A stretch of DNA of 64,000 nt from Hofstenia miamia (GCA_004352715.1 SCFE01000014.1:1092757-1156756); one strand, 5' to 3'; shown: positions 44,754 through 57,077, numbered from the stretch's first letter. The notes: generated by a model from the sequence alone, not told the origin. Program-made: numbers and translations.

Positions 44754-45106
44754 TTTATTTATTTTTGAAATTTTCCTATTTAGCTCCAGTCACCAATTGG
44801 TAGGAAGAAAGTAGTTTTTTAACAAGTCTATATTTTACATGTCTAGGTTTTATAAGTAATGTACATGCAATAATATATATAAGCGGAAATTAAGTATATA
44901 AAAACGAAGCTGTCTAAATATATTATATTTATATTTAGACAAAACTAACTTGTATAAAACATGTTAGAAATAGAATTTTACATTTCAATATTCTTGAGCG
45001 ATATAAATTGATGACATTTATTGACAGTATCACAATGTGCGCCTATTGATATTGAATAAGATTAGGAAAATTCAATTTCAATAAAATTGTACCTAATTTT
45101 CTTCAT
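43700..45106. other. Anonymous AT-rich DNA with a (TA)n tract
   Basis: (TA)n at about 44722-44751. No gene recognised. Confidence 0.55.
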
Positions 45107-45415
45107 TTGCATGCAATTGCAATAGCTCTATTTATCTACTGTGGTATAATTTTTAACACATTCACCGAAAGGATAATCAAAAATCTATTCGTGAAGAATT
45201 ATATAAGGAAAATTTTCAAATACTTTATCTATGGTATGTATAATTATACTGCTTTAATGAAGAATAATGCAACAATTTGCTTTATTGCAGCGCTTCTTTG
45301 TAGCGCTGCTAAAGCCAAAAAAGGTACCAAAGTAACACAGCCTAAAAATAATGCTAAAGTGATGAAAAGCAAAGCAAATGCTGCCTTAAATGCTACTTGG
45401 GAACCTTTTGATTAG
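45107..45415 (+). CDS. Unrecognised small protein or exon
   Basis: An open frame of 102 codons. Its last third differs from the surroundings in composition and looks protein-like. From an internal Met it reads MKNNATICFIAALLCSAAKA, a plausible signal peptide with an A-K-A cleavage site, then a short basic Lys/Asn-rich mature part ending NATWEPFD and TAG. Alternatively, GTATGT at 45234 and TTTATTGCAG ending at 45290 would make a 57-base intron, keep the frame and remove the signal-like Met. A third reading is that only the part after the AG is a terminal exon. I recognise no family and see no neighbour that helps. Confidence 0.35.
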   Translation: MHAIAIALFIYCGIIFNTFTERIIKNLFVKNYIRKIFKYFIYGMYNYTALMKNNATICFIAALLCSAAKAKKGTKVTQPKNNAKVMKSKANAALNATWEPFD

Positions 45416-46739
45416 ATGCAGATCGTGCTTAGAGTCTGAAATTCGGCAAAACTATTTATCCGAATCAGGCACTAGTTCTATTTTAGAAATATATATATTG
45501 ACTCAGATTTTCAATTTTTCAAAATATTTATTAGCGCTATGCGATAAGATAGCACGTTTGTTTTGAATTGTTTTTAAGAAGACCATGTTATAATATACAT
45601 CTGCGGCGCAATTTCAAATAATGAGTGACATTTGCCATCAACACCATGATCCCCAATAAAAGCTAAAGAAAGTCGCCAAGTCTTTTTAGGAAATCTCCAC
45701 AAATTTTTGAGTAATAATTAGGGTGCGCAAAAGCCAATAAAGTCAAAAAAAAATTTTGGTCAAAAGCATTTCAAAGTTTGTTTTCACATGAAAAACGTGA
45801 AGTCTTCAAATATTGCGATATTTTGCATAGCGCCTCTTAGCAATCTAGTAAATCACACCGAACTTTCAAATTTTTCAGTATTCTACTGCCATTCCTGACT
45901 GAAGGTTTTTTTTGCACGTCCGAAAAAAAATTAGAAAATCATTGCTATTTTGATATTGAAAATTTTACACACAATATTTTGTCATAGTAAAATGTTCTTT
46001 AAAACTCGCTTAAGCAATACATACTCAGTTTGAAGTAGTATAAGTTGTATCATTAGGGCAAAATATGTTCAAAATTTTTGGTCAATTTCTGTAGTCAAAA
46101 TATTAAATTTTTCGGTTAAAAAAATATTCACTTCGTAATCATAGACCCAAAGCTTAATAGGCAATTGATTTAAGGGTTAAAATATACACTTGCCAGAAAA
46201 AATTTTGATATCACGAAATGCATCCGCAGTTTTGCTTGTAAGCTTGCCAACGTTTTTATTATTTATATGATCTTTGCAATTTATTCATGCAGGGGATTAT
46301 TAATCGCTAAAAATGTGAGTGTCATTTCTAACATCTGATTAAATTCCTCTCGAGCGTTGCTTCATAAATAGTTTGTTAGTAAAATAACAAACAACATCTC
46401 ACACTTCCTCATATTTGAGCTGAGACTAGGTAAAAAAACCTACGAAAAAGTCTTCAAATGTATCTGACTCATATGTGCTATTGTATCCTAATACGTTTAA
46501 AAGTGCCAATTTCAGGTGCATCTACGAAGTCTAGAAGCTCTTGAAACGCTGATCTTAGTACATGTGATGTGCAGCAGATGTTTTCCCAAACGCGTTGGAA
46601 CATGTGCACAAGCTCCCGCCACTGACTGATGACTAACATTTAAATTTGATGAAAAGATCAGTAGAATAAAAGCTATTTTGGGCTATAGCCAATTGCATTT
46701 TAAGGCTGACAATGCGTCAGAGTTGTGGTTTGGTCTCAT
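45416..46739. other. Anonymous AT-rich DNA
   Basis: No gene or element recognised with confidence. Confidence 0.5.
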
Positions 46740-46747
46740 ACTTGTAA

Positions 46748-47551
46748 TAGTGTTCTACGTCCAACGGCCGGTTACGGCCAAACAGCCACGGCTGGCTGCG
46801 GCCAAAGATTCTGCTTCACGGTTAAAATACCGGCTAAAATTCATACATGAATTGCAATTGGTTACACGCTGTTTCAGTTTTCAAGTCTAATAATAAAAGT
46901 GATGATATTTTGCATATATGTAAATTACTATCACAAATATATTGTAGTTTATATGGATATGTATGCTTAAGAAGTACACAGAATGCATTGCAATATCGAG
47001 AATACAGGGACGTAATGATAAATTGTAATAATATTTATATATCAGGATTCAAAAATAGTGAATGTACGAACATTTGAAATCATAAATTGTATAAACAAAA
47101 ATCATTTTATAAAGATACAGCATACAGCAACATGTCATTGAAATGTTTATAGTGCTTCAGAAATCGCGAAATAGTTGCTGTATTCTGTTTATAAAACTGC
47201 CGGTATCATCGCTTCTTTTCATTCGATTATTTGCAATACGTTTCAATATTCACTTATTATTTTTGAACCTTACAATTTTTCCATGAATATTTGTATTGTT
47301 TTTAAACAGCCGTTTTTATGGTTTTCTGTAATTGTTCAAACTATGGATATGTTTTAATTGTTGCATTGAAAATTACAGTATTGCACTTAGTAGTAGTAAA
47401 AATCCCCTACTATAATAAAAAATTACGGCTAACGGCCGGCTACGGCTAAAGCCTTACGGCCAAAGTATTATGGCTAACGGCCGAATACTGCCAAAATTTA
47501 TTTTTTACGGCCGGCTACGGCCAAGAAAATTGACTTGGCCGCAGAACACTA
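46748..47551. mobile_element. hAT-like non-autonomous element, 804 bp
   Basis: Inverted ends TAGTGTTCTACGTCCAAC and TAGTGTTCTGCGGCCAAG. Flanks ACTTGTAA (46740-46747) and ACTTCTAC (47552-47559) agree at 6 of 8 positions. Both ends carry clusters of ACGGCC/GGCCGT, like hAT subterminal transposase-binding repeats. The interior has no transposase. Confidence 0.78.
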
Positions 47552-47759
47552 ACTTCTACGTGATCTTAGATAAATGCGGTGATAAAAAAATCGATAATTT
47601 TTTTTACAGGAATGGGGTACGTGCTCTATTAGATGGCCGCTCTTTACTTTGGTGAAAAGGTAGAAAACCAGTACTGCATTCTTACACAGAGATGCCTTCT
47701 CCAGTTGCAAATGGTGTATTATTTTCTATGTTACTTTCATTATAGCTAGGAATCTTTAA

Positions 47760-48695
47760 CACTAGAAAGACTGGATTTTCGTTTCACCTAAAAGCACGGC
47801 TGCGGTCATCTTGACCGCTTATTCTCAAATTCTATTATTTGCATTCACCTGAATCCCTTGATCAACGAAAATAGTAATTAAAGGTTAATGAAGGTTTTTT
47901 TAACACAACTAAACAGTAATTGACATTAATTGCCAAACAAAAATACTCTGTATAATAGCTCTAAAGTTGGAAAGATATCATTTTTCTAAGCATTTCAAGT
48001 ACGCAGTGGTGGGTAGCGAGCACTTGCCACAGAAGGGTTTATCGCAACCATCACATAATTTAGCAGATTTGTTTCAACACGATTTGCACTGTTTTCACTT
48101 TGCGTGTGCTTACTTCTGAGATGTTTGCTCGTCATCTATTGCTTCTGAACCAGACGAAATTGTTCCTGATTGAGGAGTTACACGTTCAGAGTTATCATCA
48201 GAAAGTTCAATAACATTAACCTCACTTTCTGAACAATCTGAATGCAATTGCTCTTGCTCGGAATCTTCCAAATCCCACTCTGATACTCGACGTTGTCATT
48301 AATTTCATCTCCGGATTCTCCTTGATAATCACCCACCTCAGGTAAGAACTGAGAGCAAATTGCTGCAGTACGGCATTGCCGTTCTCTGGAACATATTACA
48401 TCAACTTGAATGGATGGACACAGGCTTATAAACCAAAAGAAATTGTGTGAATTTTGACAAATAAACGGCAAAATGTGTTATTCACATTGCAATTGAGCGC
48501 TTCAGACTTCTAGGTAGAACACGCCACAAAACATTGTGCATTGCTTTTACTGAACACTTTATGCTGTTTTTTTATTGGCTGCCAAGAAACATTAAAAGTT
48601 GTAGCGCATGAGGTGTATAAAACTAGTACCAACAAAGTCATTAATAGGTGCTATACCCACTTGCAGTCAAAATTACCGCTCCCGTCCTTCTAGTG
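47760..48695 (-). mobile_element. piggyBac-like element with a large internal deletion
   Basis: TTAA at 47756-47759 and 48696-48699. Inverted ends CACTAGAAAGACTGG and CACTAGAAGGACGGG. A minus-strand transposase remnant keeps only its N- and C-terminal regions. Confidence 0.88.
48020..48471 (-). pseudogene. piggyBac transposase remnant: acidic N-terminus joined to Cys-rich C-terminus
   Basis: From the right: SGDEINDNVEYQSG, then in another frame SEQEQLHSDCSESEVNVI, ELSDDNSERVTPQS and SEAIDDEQTSQ, an acidic N-terminal region typical of piggyBac transposases. Within a few codons the frame reaches QCKSC, a stop, then SAKLCDGCDKPFCGKCSLPT. This is the C-terminal cysteine-rich zinc-binding domain (C-x2-C, C-x2-C, C-x2-C pairs). 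The catalytic core that should lie between (several hundred residues with the DDD triad) is missing. Stops and frameshifts are also present. Confidence 0.8.
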
Positions 48696-48699
48696 TTAA

Positions 48700-49487
48700 A
48701 GAGCTCTAGATATCTCTAATCTTGTTAAAATATCAAGATTTTATGCATTTCGTTTCAGTCATGAAATGTAAGCATTTCAAAGGTTCCGGAGTAAAACTTT
48801 TCTAAATAACAAATTAAGGGCCAGCCTTCCAGTATATATAAAATCATAAAATTTTTTCACCATGCTCACTTATTTTAACATCTTTATTTTTGGGACTTCG
48901 TCTGCGATTCAATAGTAGATGGCGGATAAACTTCCAGATTTCAAACACTTAATCCAAAGTTTCTAAAACATTTTAGGAACTTCTCATAATATTTTTTTTT
49001 AATTTAGGCTGAAAATATTGTTTTAGAATAGAACAAGCTCAATAAGGACAATATCCAATTTACAAGGCGCTAACATTTGACTTACTAAATGAATGATGGT
49101 AAGTTTTGTTTAGATTTTGATCCTAAAATTCAAAATATTGGCTTATTTTGCATGGTAATTCTCATTACTGAATTTTTAATAGCGATTTATTAGCATTGAG
49201 CAAAGGCAATGTCCCATATTTCATTATTCAAGACGTTTTTGAAGTATTTGATGGTTCATTACTTCCAACAAACAAAAATTAAATATTAATGAAAAGGCAT
49301 ATATTAGACCTTTAGGAAAGCCTTAATTTTTCAGAAGTAGTATTATTGAAAATTCAAATATCTCTGGAAAAATGCAAAACCTGTATCCTAAAAATGTTCA
49401 GATTGCGGGTTGTCCACTGTTTATATCTCATCTATAATTTCTTTAATATATAATTTGAAATTTATATATATATATATATATTTATAT

Positions 49488-49537
<50 letters not shown>

Positions 49538-49559
49538 TTTTGAAAGAAATTCTTCTGAA
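48700..49559. other. Anonymous DNA with a long (TA)n tract
   Basis: (TA)n at about 49461-49533 adjoins the 3' side of the Penelope-like element. No gene recognised. Confidence 0.55.
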
Positions 49560-50590
49560 ACTTTTCATATTTGAAATTAAAATAAAATTTCAAACACATA
49601 TATTAGACCGGTTTCGATAGATAGTCTATCTTCGTCAGCAAAATGGTGGTAATATTTTAAAAAGTTAAGTCTAATCTTAAGTTGCATTATATTACGATAA
49701 TTTGGAGATGTTAAGTTCTTTCTGTCTATTTGATAGTCTAATTTTTCTGTTGTTTCATTGATAATAATTGCTTCTCCTGTATTCGTAAATTTTGTTTTCA
49801 TTATAAATTTAAAGTTTTCTTTTTTCTTTGGATGTTAATGGCAGAATATTTTTGATCTTAGGTGGCCTCTCATATGTTCTTTGATTCTGACTTCCATATG
49901 TCTTTTGGTCTCAAGAATGTATGAGCATTACACTCATCACATTGATATTTCTTACGACTGATGATTCCAAATACAATATTTTTTAAAATGTTTGATGTTT
50001 TCAAAGACGCTAGCGTTGGTATAATTTTTATATTAAATGCTTTCAATTTTTCGTTTAGATGTTTTATTTCATTTTGAGGTACATAAAATTTCTTTTAAAA
50101 TAAAGCAACTTCCAATAGATGTTTTCTGGGCTTGATTTTTTCAATTTCTTTTCTTGATTAAATATTTTATCAATTTCTTTCTTTAAAAGTTTCTGTGGAT
50201 ATCCGTTTTTTAAAGGAATGGTAACTATTTCATCTATTGCTTTTGCTAAGTTCTTATAATTGGATGATGTTATATAGGCTTGGTTGATCAAAGTTTTTAT
50301 AGTATTGATTTTATTTTGATGACTACAATAAGAGTTGTAAGGTATGTACAGTCCAGTGTTAGTTGACTTCTTGTCAATTAAATTTGATTTTTCTTGATGT
50401 TCTAGTTAATATTGTATTTAGAAATGTCAACCTAATATTTTCTTCGTTTTCTATTGTAAATTTTATTGTTGGTAACATATTGTTAATCTTGGAATGAAAT
50501 AATTTTACATAGTCCTCAGATTTATATTTGCAAGATATATCATCAACATAGCAAGAATAAAATAGTGGAAAGGCTTCATGCTTTCATATA
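49560..50590 (-). mobile_element. Penelope-like element, 5'-truncated and decayed
   Basis: The minus strand reads PLFYSCYVDDISCKYKSED (RT motif C, YVDD at 50536-50550), then KFTIENEENIRLTFLNTI. Many stops and frameshifts follow, then KYQCDECNA and ETKRHMEVRIKEHMRGH, remnants of the GIY-YIG endonuclease (usually Y-I-G-x-T/E-x-R-x-x-x-x-R-x-x-E-H). The final frame 49577-49801 runs into a hammerhead-like 3' motif. YVDD followed by a C-terminal GIY-YIG domain identifies a Penelope-like element. It is cut at about 50590, where the 824-bp duplicate begins, so most of RT is missing. Confidence 0.75.
49590..49660 (-). ncRNA. Hammerhead-ribozyme-like motif in the Penelope-like element
   Basis: The minus strand reads CTGACGA (49638-49632), one A, a GATAG/CTATC stem II with ACTAT loop (49630-49616), GAAAC (49615-49611), then CGGTC ending at 49606. 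This matches the hammerhead core CUGANGA, stem II, GAAA, minimal stem III (ACC/GGU), cleavage triplet GUC. Flanking bases (TTTTG before, TAATA after) give a short imperfect stem I. Type I hammerheads with tiny stem III are known in Penelope-like elements. An extra A beside stem II and the weak stem I reduce confidence in activity. Confidence 0.6.
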
Positions 50591-51417
50591 CGTATTAGAG
50601 AGATATACATATATACACAAATATACAACCACAGTTGTTTGTAATTATGTATTAATAGTATTTTGGACAGTAATGTTCGTTTCCATACAATTTTGAAGAT
50701 TAAATTATATGACATATCACTTTATTTATTTTCACTTTATCAAATTGATTCTTTCCTTGATTATCATACAAGGTGGAGTTAGAATGGAATTTCATGAGAA
50801 GTGCGATTAAAAATTCATTATGTCATTTCACTCCTTGATATTAACTCTGATCAAGTTACCGAAATATAAGTATCGGTTTAATTCTTTCTTAACTATTCCA
50901 CAGCTATTATTATCAAAACCTATGAGGAAAATATTAGCAAATACTATTAAAGTAATCATTCTCCAAATAATAGTTCACATATTTTTGAAATATAATCCAT
51001 ATTTATTAAGATTTTACCAAATTAGGAAATCAGAAATGCATTTCAAAAATATTCAATTATTTAATGAGAAAATACCTCAGTATTTTTTAACAAAACCCAT
51101 AGGCATTAATTTACAACTATTGAAATATTCTTTCAATTTTGCAAAAAATACAATTGTCGGATAATTAATATTAGCAATGAAATAATCCATTTATTAGTAT
51201 TGTTGAAAAAGTCTACGGCTTAACAGTTTTAGCTACGGAAACTATTGATTTATTAAAGCCTACAATTTACTTAACTATGATTGAATAATATGTTTTGGTC
51301 CATTAACAATTACAATAATCTATGCAAAGTGAAAATAATGAATATCTAGTAATATAATTTAAGTATGTTTTCTTTTTTAAGCTCTTTCTAATAACAATTT
51401 GACACTTAGTAGTGGAT
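50591..51417. repeat. Second copy of the 824-bp segment, ending at a single N
   Basis: Matches 39968-40791 with one 3-base insertion and one substitution seen. It stops exactly at the N at 51418. Confidence 0.92.
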
Positions 51418-51911
51418 NTATATATATATATATATATATATTAAAATCGTTTGGTAATACTGAGGTATTTTATAATAAATGCTGAAAATATGTACTCTTA
51501 GACTACTTTTGCGTAAAAACCTCAATCTACAGAAAGTTATCGAAATTCAATGTGAGAAATGTATTGAATTAATACAGAAATTATTTATATTCTTTTTTTG
51601 ATGAAAATGAATAAACTGCTTTAAAGGAATTAGACTTTGATGTTTCTTTTCAAACACTAAATTAAGATTATATTTAAATAATGGAGATAAGTTAATTAGA
51701 TTGAATCAGTTAAAATTTTTATCCTAATAATACTATTGTAAATGCAAATACGTGATTGTTAGGTTAATCGCTACAGTAGTTTCAATATTTTCGAGTACCA
51801 TTAAAAATTATATTTGGCAGAAGCAGTTAACAGACAAATTTTAAGTCACGTTCTGCAATAAGAGATAGGAAATGCATAATATACAGTTCATTATATAATA
51901 ATATTGTATAG

Positions 51912-52398
51912 CTGAGTGACAGCATGGTAACATTTTCGACGCAGTGACCCATTGACCCCAATACAAATTGACCATACCCGATGACCCGTTAAAAGTTAAC
52001 ACTTGAGGCTATATGTATATAGTTTTTATAGCCCCTGCTCGTAGGCTTTTAAATAGTAACTATTTAGAAGTCTATGCCCTGTTACAATAATTTGTGTAGT
52101 AATTGAAAAGAGGCATTCAGGTACATAAAGCCCTTTGATTATTTACTTAATTATATTTTGATGTTAATCATTGCCAAACTAGAAATGTAAGTAAACTAAA
52201 AAGTAAGAAAGACAGAATTACGAATTTCAAACAGGAATAATTTGAATATGCAGTGGGATAATAATCAGCCTATGATTTTGGCATGTTATTTTGAAATAAA
52301 AATCAGCAAGTCAACTAAATATTAGTTGAGACCTAGTGATCCACCGACCCGCTTAAAAACACGATGACCCGATACCCACTGATCCGGAAGTCACTCTG
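51912..52398. mobile_element. Possible hAT-type MITE with GACCCGATGACCC motifs
   Basis: Ends CTGAGTGACAGC and (reversed) CAGAGTGACTTCC are weakly inverted. GTGACCCATTGACCCC and ATGACCCG near the left recur as GACCCGCTT and GATGACCCGATACCC at the right. Flanks TTGTATAG and TAATATAC agree at 5 of 8 positions. Confidence 0.4.
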
Positions 52399-52406
52399 TA
52401 ATATAC

Positions 52407-55267
52407 CATTGGCGTAAAAATTCGGAAAATCTGAAGTGCGAGATCTGAATGCAAAATTTTTCTCTACAGTCCATATCGCCACAAGAATCACAGACTATTC
52501 CTGGTCTTGGTCAAAGCTGGAGCTGAAAGGCATATCTACATGTCTTATGCAGGTCCCTGTTTAATAAAGTATCCTTTTTGGTTAACCAATTTTCATGATT
52601 ACATGCTTATTTAAAGTACACAGTTTTATTTGTGTTTGGAGAGCTCCCGCATATTGACTTCTATGTATAGTACGCAGTTTCCGTTTATTACGCACTAAAG
52701 CAATTTTAGCAAATTAAGAGCGTAAGACATCCACTGACGTAATGTTGAATTTTAGTTATTTTTTTTAGTTAAATGCAAAAGCATGAAAAATCACAAAAGG
52801 GATGTTAAAAACAATAGCTAGGATCAAATTTACTCTAAAATACTGACATGTTTCCCTTAATTAGACTCGTAGATATTCACATACCGTGAAAACAATTCAA
52901 ATTCAACTCGTACATTAGATAGTTATATAATTGTAGCTAATGGACATTTGCTCTGGAATTCAGCAAACAACAATATGGAAAAATACTGAATGCTTATGTG
53001 TGTCTTCAACAGTAAGAAATAATTATTTGAATACACTTGACCTGCCCTACCTACCAGTGACCCAATGATATTTCATCCATAACCTTAATTAATTTAGACA
53101 ATTTTCGCCGATGATGAAATAAATATAACATAAGAACCAATGCCTATCTCTATTATATTATAATAAGGACAATGTCACCATGAATGAAGAAGCAAATAGT
53201 GACCTGCAATCACTATTGGAAAACTACCCTTAGTAGTTTCCGCCCTATGTACACTTTTTCCTAAAACTGTGGTTATGCACATATATTAATCAAATGCAAA
53301 TTATGGTGCATGTAATATGTTTATTATACGAGTTAATCATTATCAAGAATTACTAAGCAATTCTTGATCATTATACTCCGGTTTTTTGGAATTGCAATAT
53401 CGACTCGGACTCAAACATTTCAAATATAGTATTTTGCTACTACACATGTACCCGAACTACTGATTTTTCATATACATATTACTAATAATAGATGATTCAT
53501 CTGTACATAAATATATTTTTTAATAAAAATAAACATAAATTTAAAGATTCTGAACAAACAAAAATAGTGGGACAAATTTTGATTAAGATTACCAAAAATC
53601 TGTTGACAAATTTTAGCATAATTGCATGTTAAGTATACATAGTCAGAGAACACTGTCGTTCGTGTTCTTCATAAATAATTTTCTTCAAAAGTTGAATACT
53701 TCATTCCATTGTATATTTGAATGAAAAAAGAATAGATAAACTAATGCATTTAAGCAGAATTAGGGTACTAATAATAAAGGACAATAAGAATAATAGGGTA
53801 CTGAACTATTGCAATAGTAGGCTTACTCTAGTCCTAAAATATTTCATAGTAGAATCACAACTTTTAACATACAAACAATAAGCACACTGTAAAATTCTGT
53901 TTCTAAACACAGTTAATAATGGATATTTACCAAATACTGATAATTAAATATTTATTCATTTCAATGAAATACAAAATTTATGAATAACAAATGTTCTCAT
54001 TTCTATAGCTGTTCATTGTTATTGGTTCGGTTGTTCATAGTTTTAAGATATATAGAAATACTTAACACATAATTTTCAAAAGTTGCTATGTCATATAATT
54101 TAAAAAAATAAACTAATTTATATACGATATATCTGCAAACCTACTTTTTCACTACTGTATTGAATCAGTGCTCTGTGAGGTTCGATAATTCAGAGATTTA
54201 AAGAAACTTTTCGTCATTTTTCGGCATTTAAAAACTTTAAAAACATCAAAAATGCTTTTGTTTTTTAGCTGCTTTGCTTTGACGTACAGTTTGAAATAGC
54301 TGTTGGTTGGAAGTTCTGTGACATTTTCCACACAAGAAACAACCCAACGAAACAGCAAAAGGCTCTCGTGTCACAGAACATTCACATCACAAAACAACAA
54401 AGTCATAGACTACAAAACACTTATAATTTGGGGAGTCCTATTTGTATTCATGTTTAATATTCACATGAATAAACTGCAAATAACAATAGCAGCGAGATTT
54501 TCTATAATATATAAGATATATAAGAGAATGTATTTGTTTTTATTCGTGGGTTAAGAAATATAAACTCCTAGAGAACCACAAATTGCCTTCGCCATTCATT
54601 CTTACACAGAATCTTTTTAAATAGCAGAATACAGTTTTTATTGCTATTTAAATGTAATTGATTTGAAGGCTACTGAAAACTTAAAAATCAAAAGTATTTT
54701 TACTACCGCAACAGACTTTTTTATAAAATTTCCTTTTTATTAAGATAAGGAATATGAATGGAGTTACAATATTTAAAAATTGTAAATCCAAAATGCAGAA
54801 AAGTACGAAAAGTCATAAATATTTTTTAGATTTTTCTATATTCAATGAAGCTAGGATTTTTCTCAATCTGGTATTGTATGGTTAAGACAATTTGCTAACA
54901 TAGTAGTCTAGTTTAGAACAACACCATGATTTAGACAGAGTGAAACAAAGAATATGCATAAACATTTAATCAAGTGGAAGTACATGAAAGCAGTGAGCAA
55001 ATGTTAAAATAAAATATCCTTTTCGTCTCTATCAACCCCAACAAGATCTTCATTTATATTGCGACTACAGCAAAACACAAATAACAAAGGTGAGAAGAGT
55101 AAACATTTTTACAAACTTAAAGATATCAATTAAATTGAAATTTCAAGCCTAATACCAAAAGAACGCGCGCACGCTTAGACCTAAGTTTATCTGAAAATAT
55201 AATCTAGGACAGAGAGGAATCGCTATTAATCGGTTTAATTTATAAATACAGTGATTAAAAGCCGATT
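52407..55267. other. Anonymous AT-rich DNA
   Basis: No supported gene. An 11-bp perfect inverted repeat (GTTCTGTGACA) lies at 54313-54323 and 54369-54379. Its meaning is unknown. Confidence 0.5.
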
Positions 55268-55284
55268 AGTTCTAAAATAGAACT

Positions 55285-56720
55285 CCCCAGTTCCCAGGGA
55301 GTCTGAGAGCTTTCCTAAGCACTAAAGCTGTTCCAAACAATGCTGCCTTCTGTGATACTGCTCCTCCCCACTTTGGTACTCCCGACTCCTCCAAGTATCT
55401 CTTATGCTTCTTACTCATTGCCTCTAGTGCTCCTAAAACTTCTGGGACTATTTCAACTTTCTTTAACTTCCACAGCCTTTCTATTTCCTCTGCTAACTCC
55501 CTGTACTTGTCTATTTTCTCTTTCTCCTTGCTTTCTACATTTCTGTCCTTTGGTACTGCTATGTCTATCACTGTTCCCAATCTTTTCTCTTTGTCTACTA
55601 CTACTATGTCTGGTCTCCGTGCTTCTATTACTTTGCTTGTCTGGATATTGAAGTCCCATATTATCTTAACATTCACATTTTCTATGACGCCCTGTGGCTT
55701 CTAACCCATGCTGCCTGTTCAGGCTCCAATGTACCCTTCTTCCCACCTTGTCATGCTTGAACTTAGACTCATTCTGTGCCAACTTCTCACACCCTGCTAT
55801 CTTATGATCTACTTTCTCCGCCTTTTTCTTACATAGCCTACACTTATCACTTACTTCTGCTCTTCTGCCTATATGCTTCTTCACCCAGTTTGATTTTATT
55901 GCTTGCTCCGGTGCTGCCATTATCAGAGCTTCTGTTTCTCTTTTTAGTCCTGCCTTCCTTAACCACTCATTGCTCTCATCTCGGTCACAGATTTCTGTGT
56001 ACCTCCAGTATTCTCAATGCATTGCCTTCTGCCTATGCCTTGTTTGTCTCTCTGATTCCATCCTACTCTGGTATACCTTCTTTCCTTCAATCTCAGTTCT
56101 TATCTTCCTTAGCTACTTAGTGACCTCTAGTAGGGATCGTCTAGGTTGCTCTTCTACATATTCCTTTAGCCCTAGTGCTTCTGCTTCTACTGTTTCCTCT
56201 ACACTCAGCAGTCCCTTCCCTTCTCTATGCTTTGCCATGTACAGCCTATCTACATCTCCATTTAAATTGAATGCTCTCTCTGCTGCTAGTACCTTCCTTG
56301 TTTTCCTGTCTAACTCCCTCAGTTCATTCTTATTCCACCAACCTATTCTTGCTGAATATCTCAACACTGGTATCGCCCATGTATTAAATGCTTTTATACT
56401 ATTCTGCCCATTTAATGCTGACTTCTGTAGGACCTTCCTTACTCTCCTCTTGTATTCTTTTCTTAGCCACGTTTTCATTTCCTCATGATCTGTTCTGTCC
56501 CTCTCTATCACTCCTAAGTATTTGTACCCCTCTTTGACTTCCTCTATTTTATTCCCACTGCTCGTTCTCAAACCATCTCCATCTACACAATTGCCTCTAG
56601 TCATTGTTACTTCTGCACACTTTCCTAATCCAACTCCACCCCAGACTCTCTACTTGCTATCTCCAATGTATCCACTTGCTTCCGCAACATCTTCCTTGAA
56701 CTAGTATACATCTTTAGGTC
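55285..56720 (-). pseudogene. RLE LINE ORF, copy 4: RT end, finger and endonuclease
   Basis: 56113-56604 encodes GDGLRTSSGNKIEEVKEGYK, YLGVIERDRTDHEEM and HREGKGLLSVEETVEAEALG. 55666-55920 encodes the finger CRLCKKKAEKVDHKIAGC and reads GCEKLAQNESKFKHDK, with Glu where copy 1 has a stop. 55272-55676 encodes KIIWDFNIQTSKVIEARR, PDIVVVDKEKRLGTVID and the helical C-terminus. A deletion of about 30 bases after HGLEA and frameshifts between these parts disable it. Confidence 0.82.
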
Positions 56721-56805
56721 ATCCATGTACCTTAGGTGACTCAATACACTACCATTGTTCTTCAACATATACCATATGCCTTTCTCCTTTAACTTTTCTG
56801 GAGTG

Positions 56806-56806
<1 letters not shown>
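55285..56806 (-). mobile_element. RLE LINE, copy 4, truncated at both ends
   Basis: Spans from the RT YMDD block (RYMDDLKMYTSSRKML near 56720) through thumb, CCHC finger and endonuclease to LEESGVPKWGG. It lacks the 3' UTR seen in copies 1 and 3. The 5' truncation lies in an AAT tract at about 56806. It diverges from block copies 1-3, so it is a separate insertion. Confidence 0.85.
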
Positions 56807-56837
<31 letters not shown>

Positions 56838-57065
56838 NNNNNNNNNNNNNNNNNNNNNNNNNNNNNNNNNNNNNNNNNNNNNNNNNNNNNNNNNNNNNNN
56901 NNNNNNNNNNNNNNNNNNNNNNNNNNNNNNNNNNNNNNNNNNNNNNNNNNNNNNNNNNNNNNNNNNNNNNNNNNNNNNNNNNNNNNNNNNNNNNNNNNNN
57001 NNNNNNNNNNNNNNNNNNNNNNNNNNNNNNNNNNNNNNNNNNNNNNNNNNNNTTATTATTATTAT
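56807..57065. repeat. (TTA)n tract with a 215-base gap
   Basis: TTA repeats on both sides of N (56838-57052), between the truncated RLE LINE and the start of CR1 copy D. Confidence 0.85.
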
Positions 57066-57077
57066 TGTTAATTCTAT

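Noticed and set aside
45720-45925. Short element with GGGTGCGCAAAA-like inverted ends
   Set aside because: Only about 10 loosely matching bases and no target duplication.
54313-54379. 11-bp inverted repeat GTTCTGTGACA as a small RNA hairpin or element end
   Set aside because: Loop of about 45 bases, no target duplication, no extended pairing.
55268-55284. AGTTCTAAAATAGAACT palindrome at the edge of RLE LINE copy 4
   Set aside because: Short perfect palindromes are common in AT-rich DNA, and no function can be argued.
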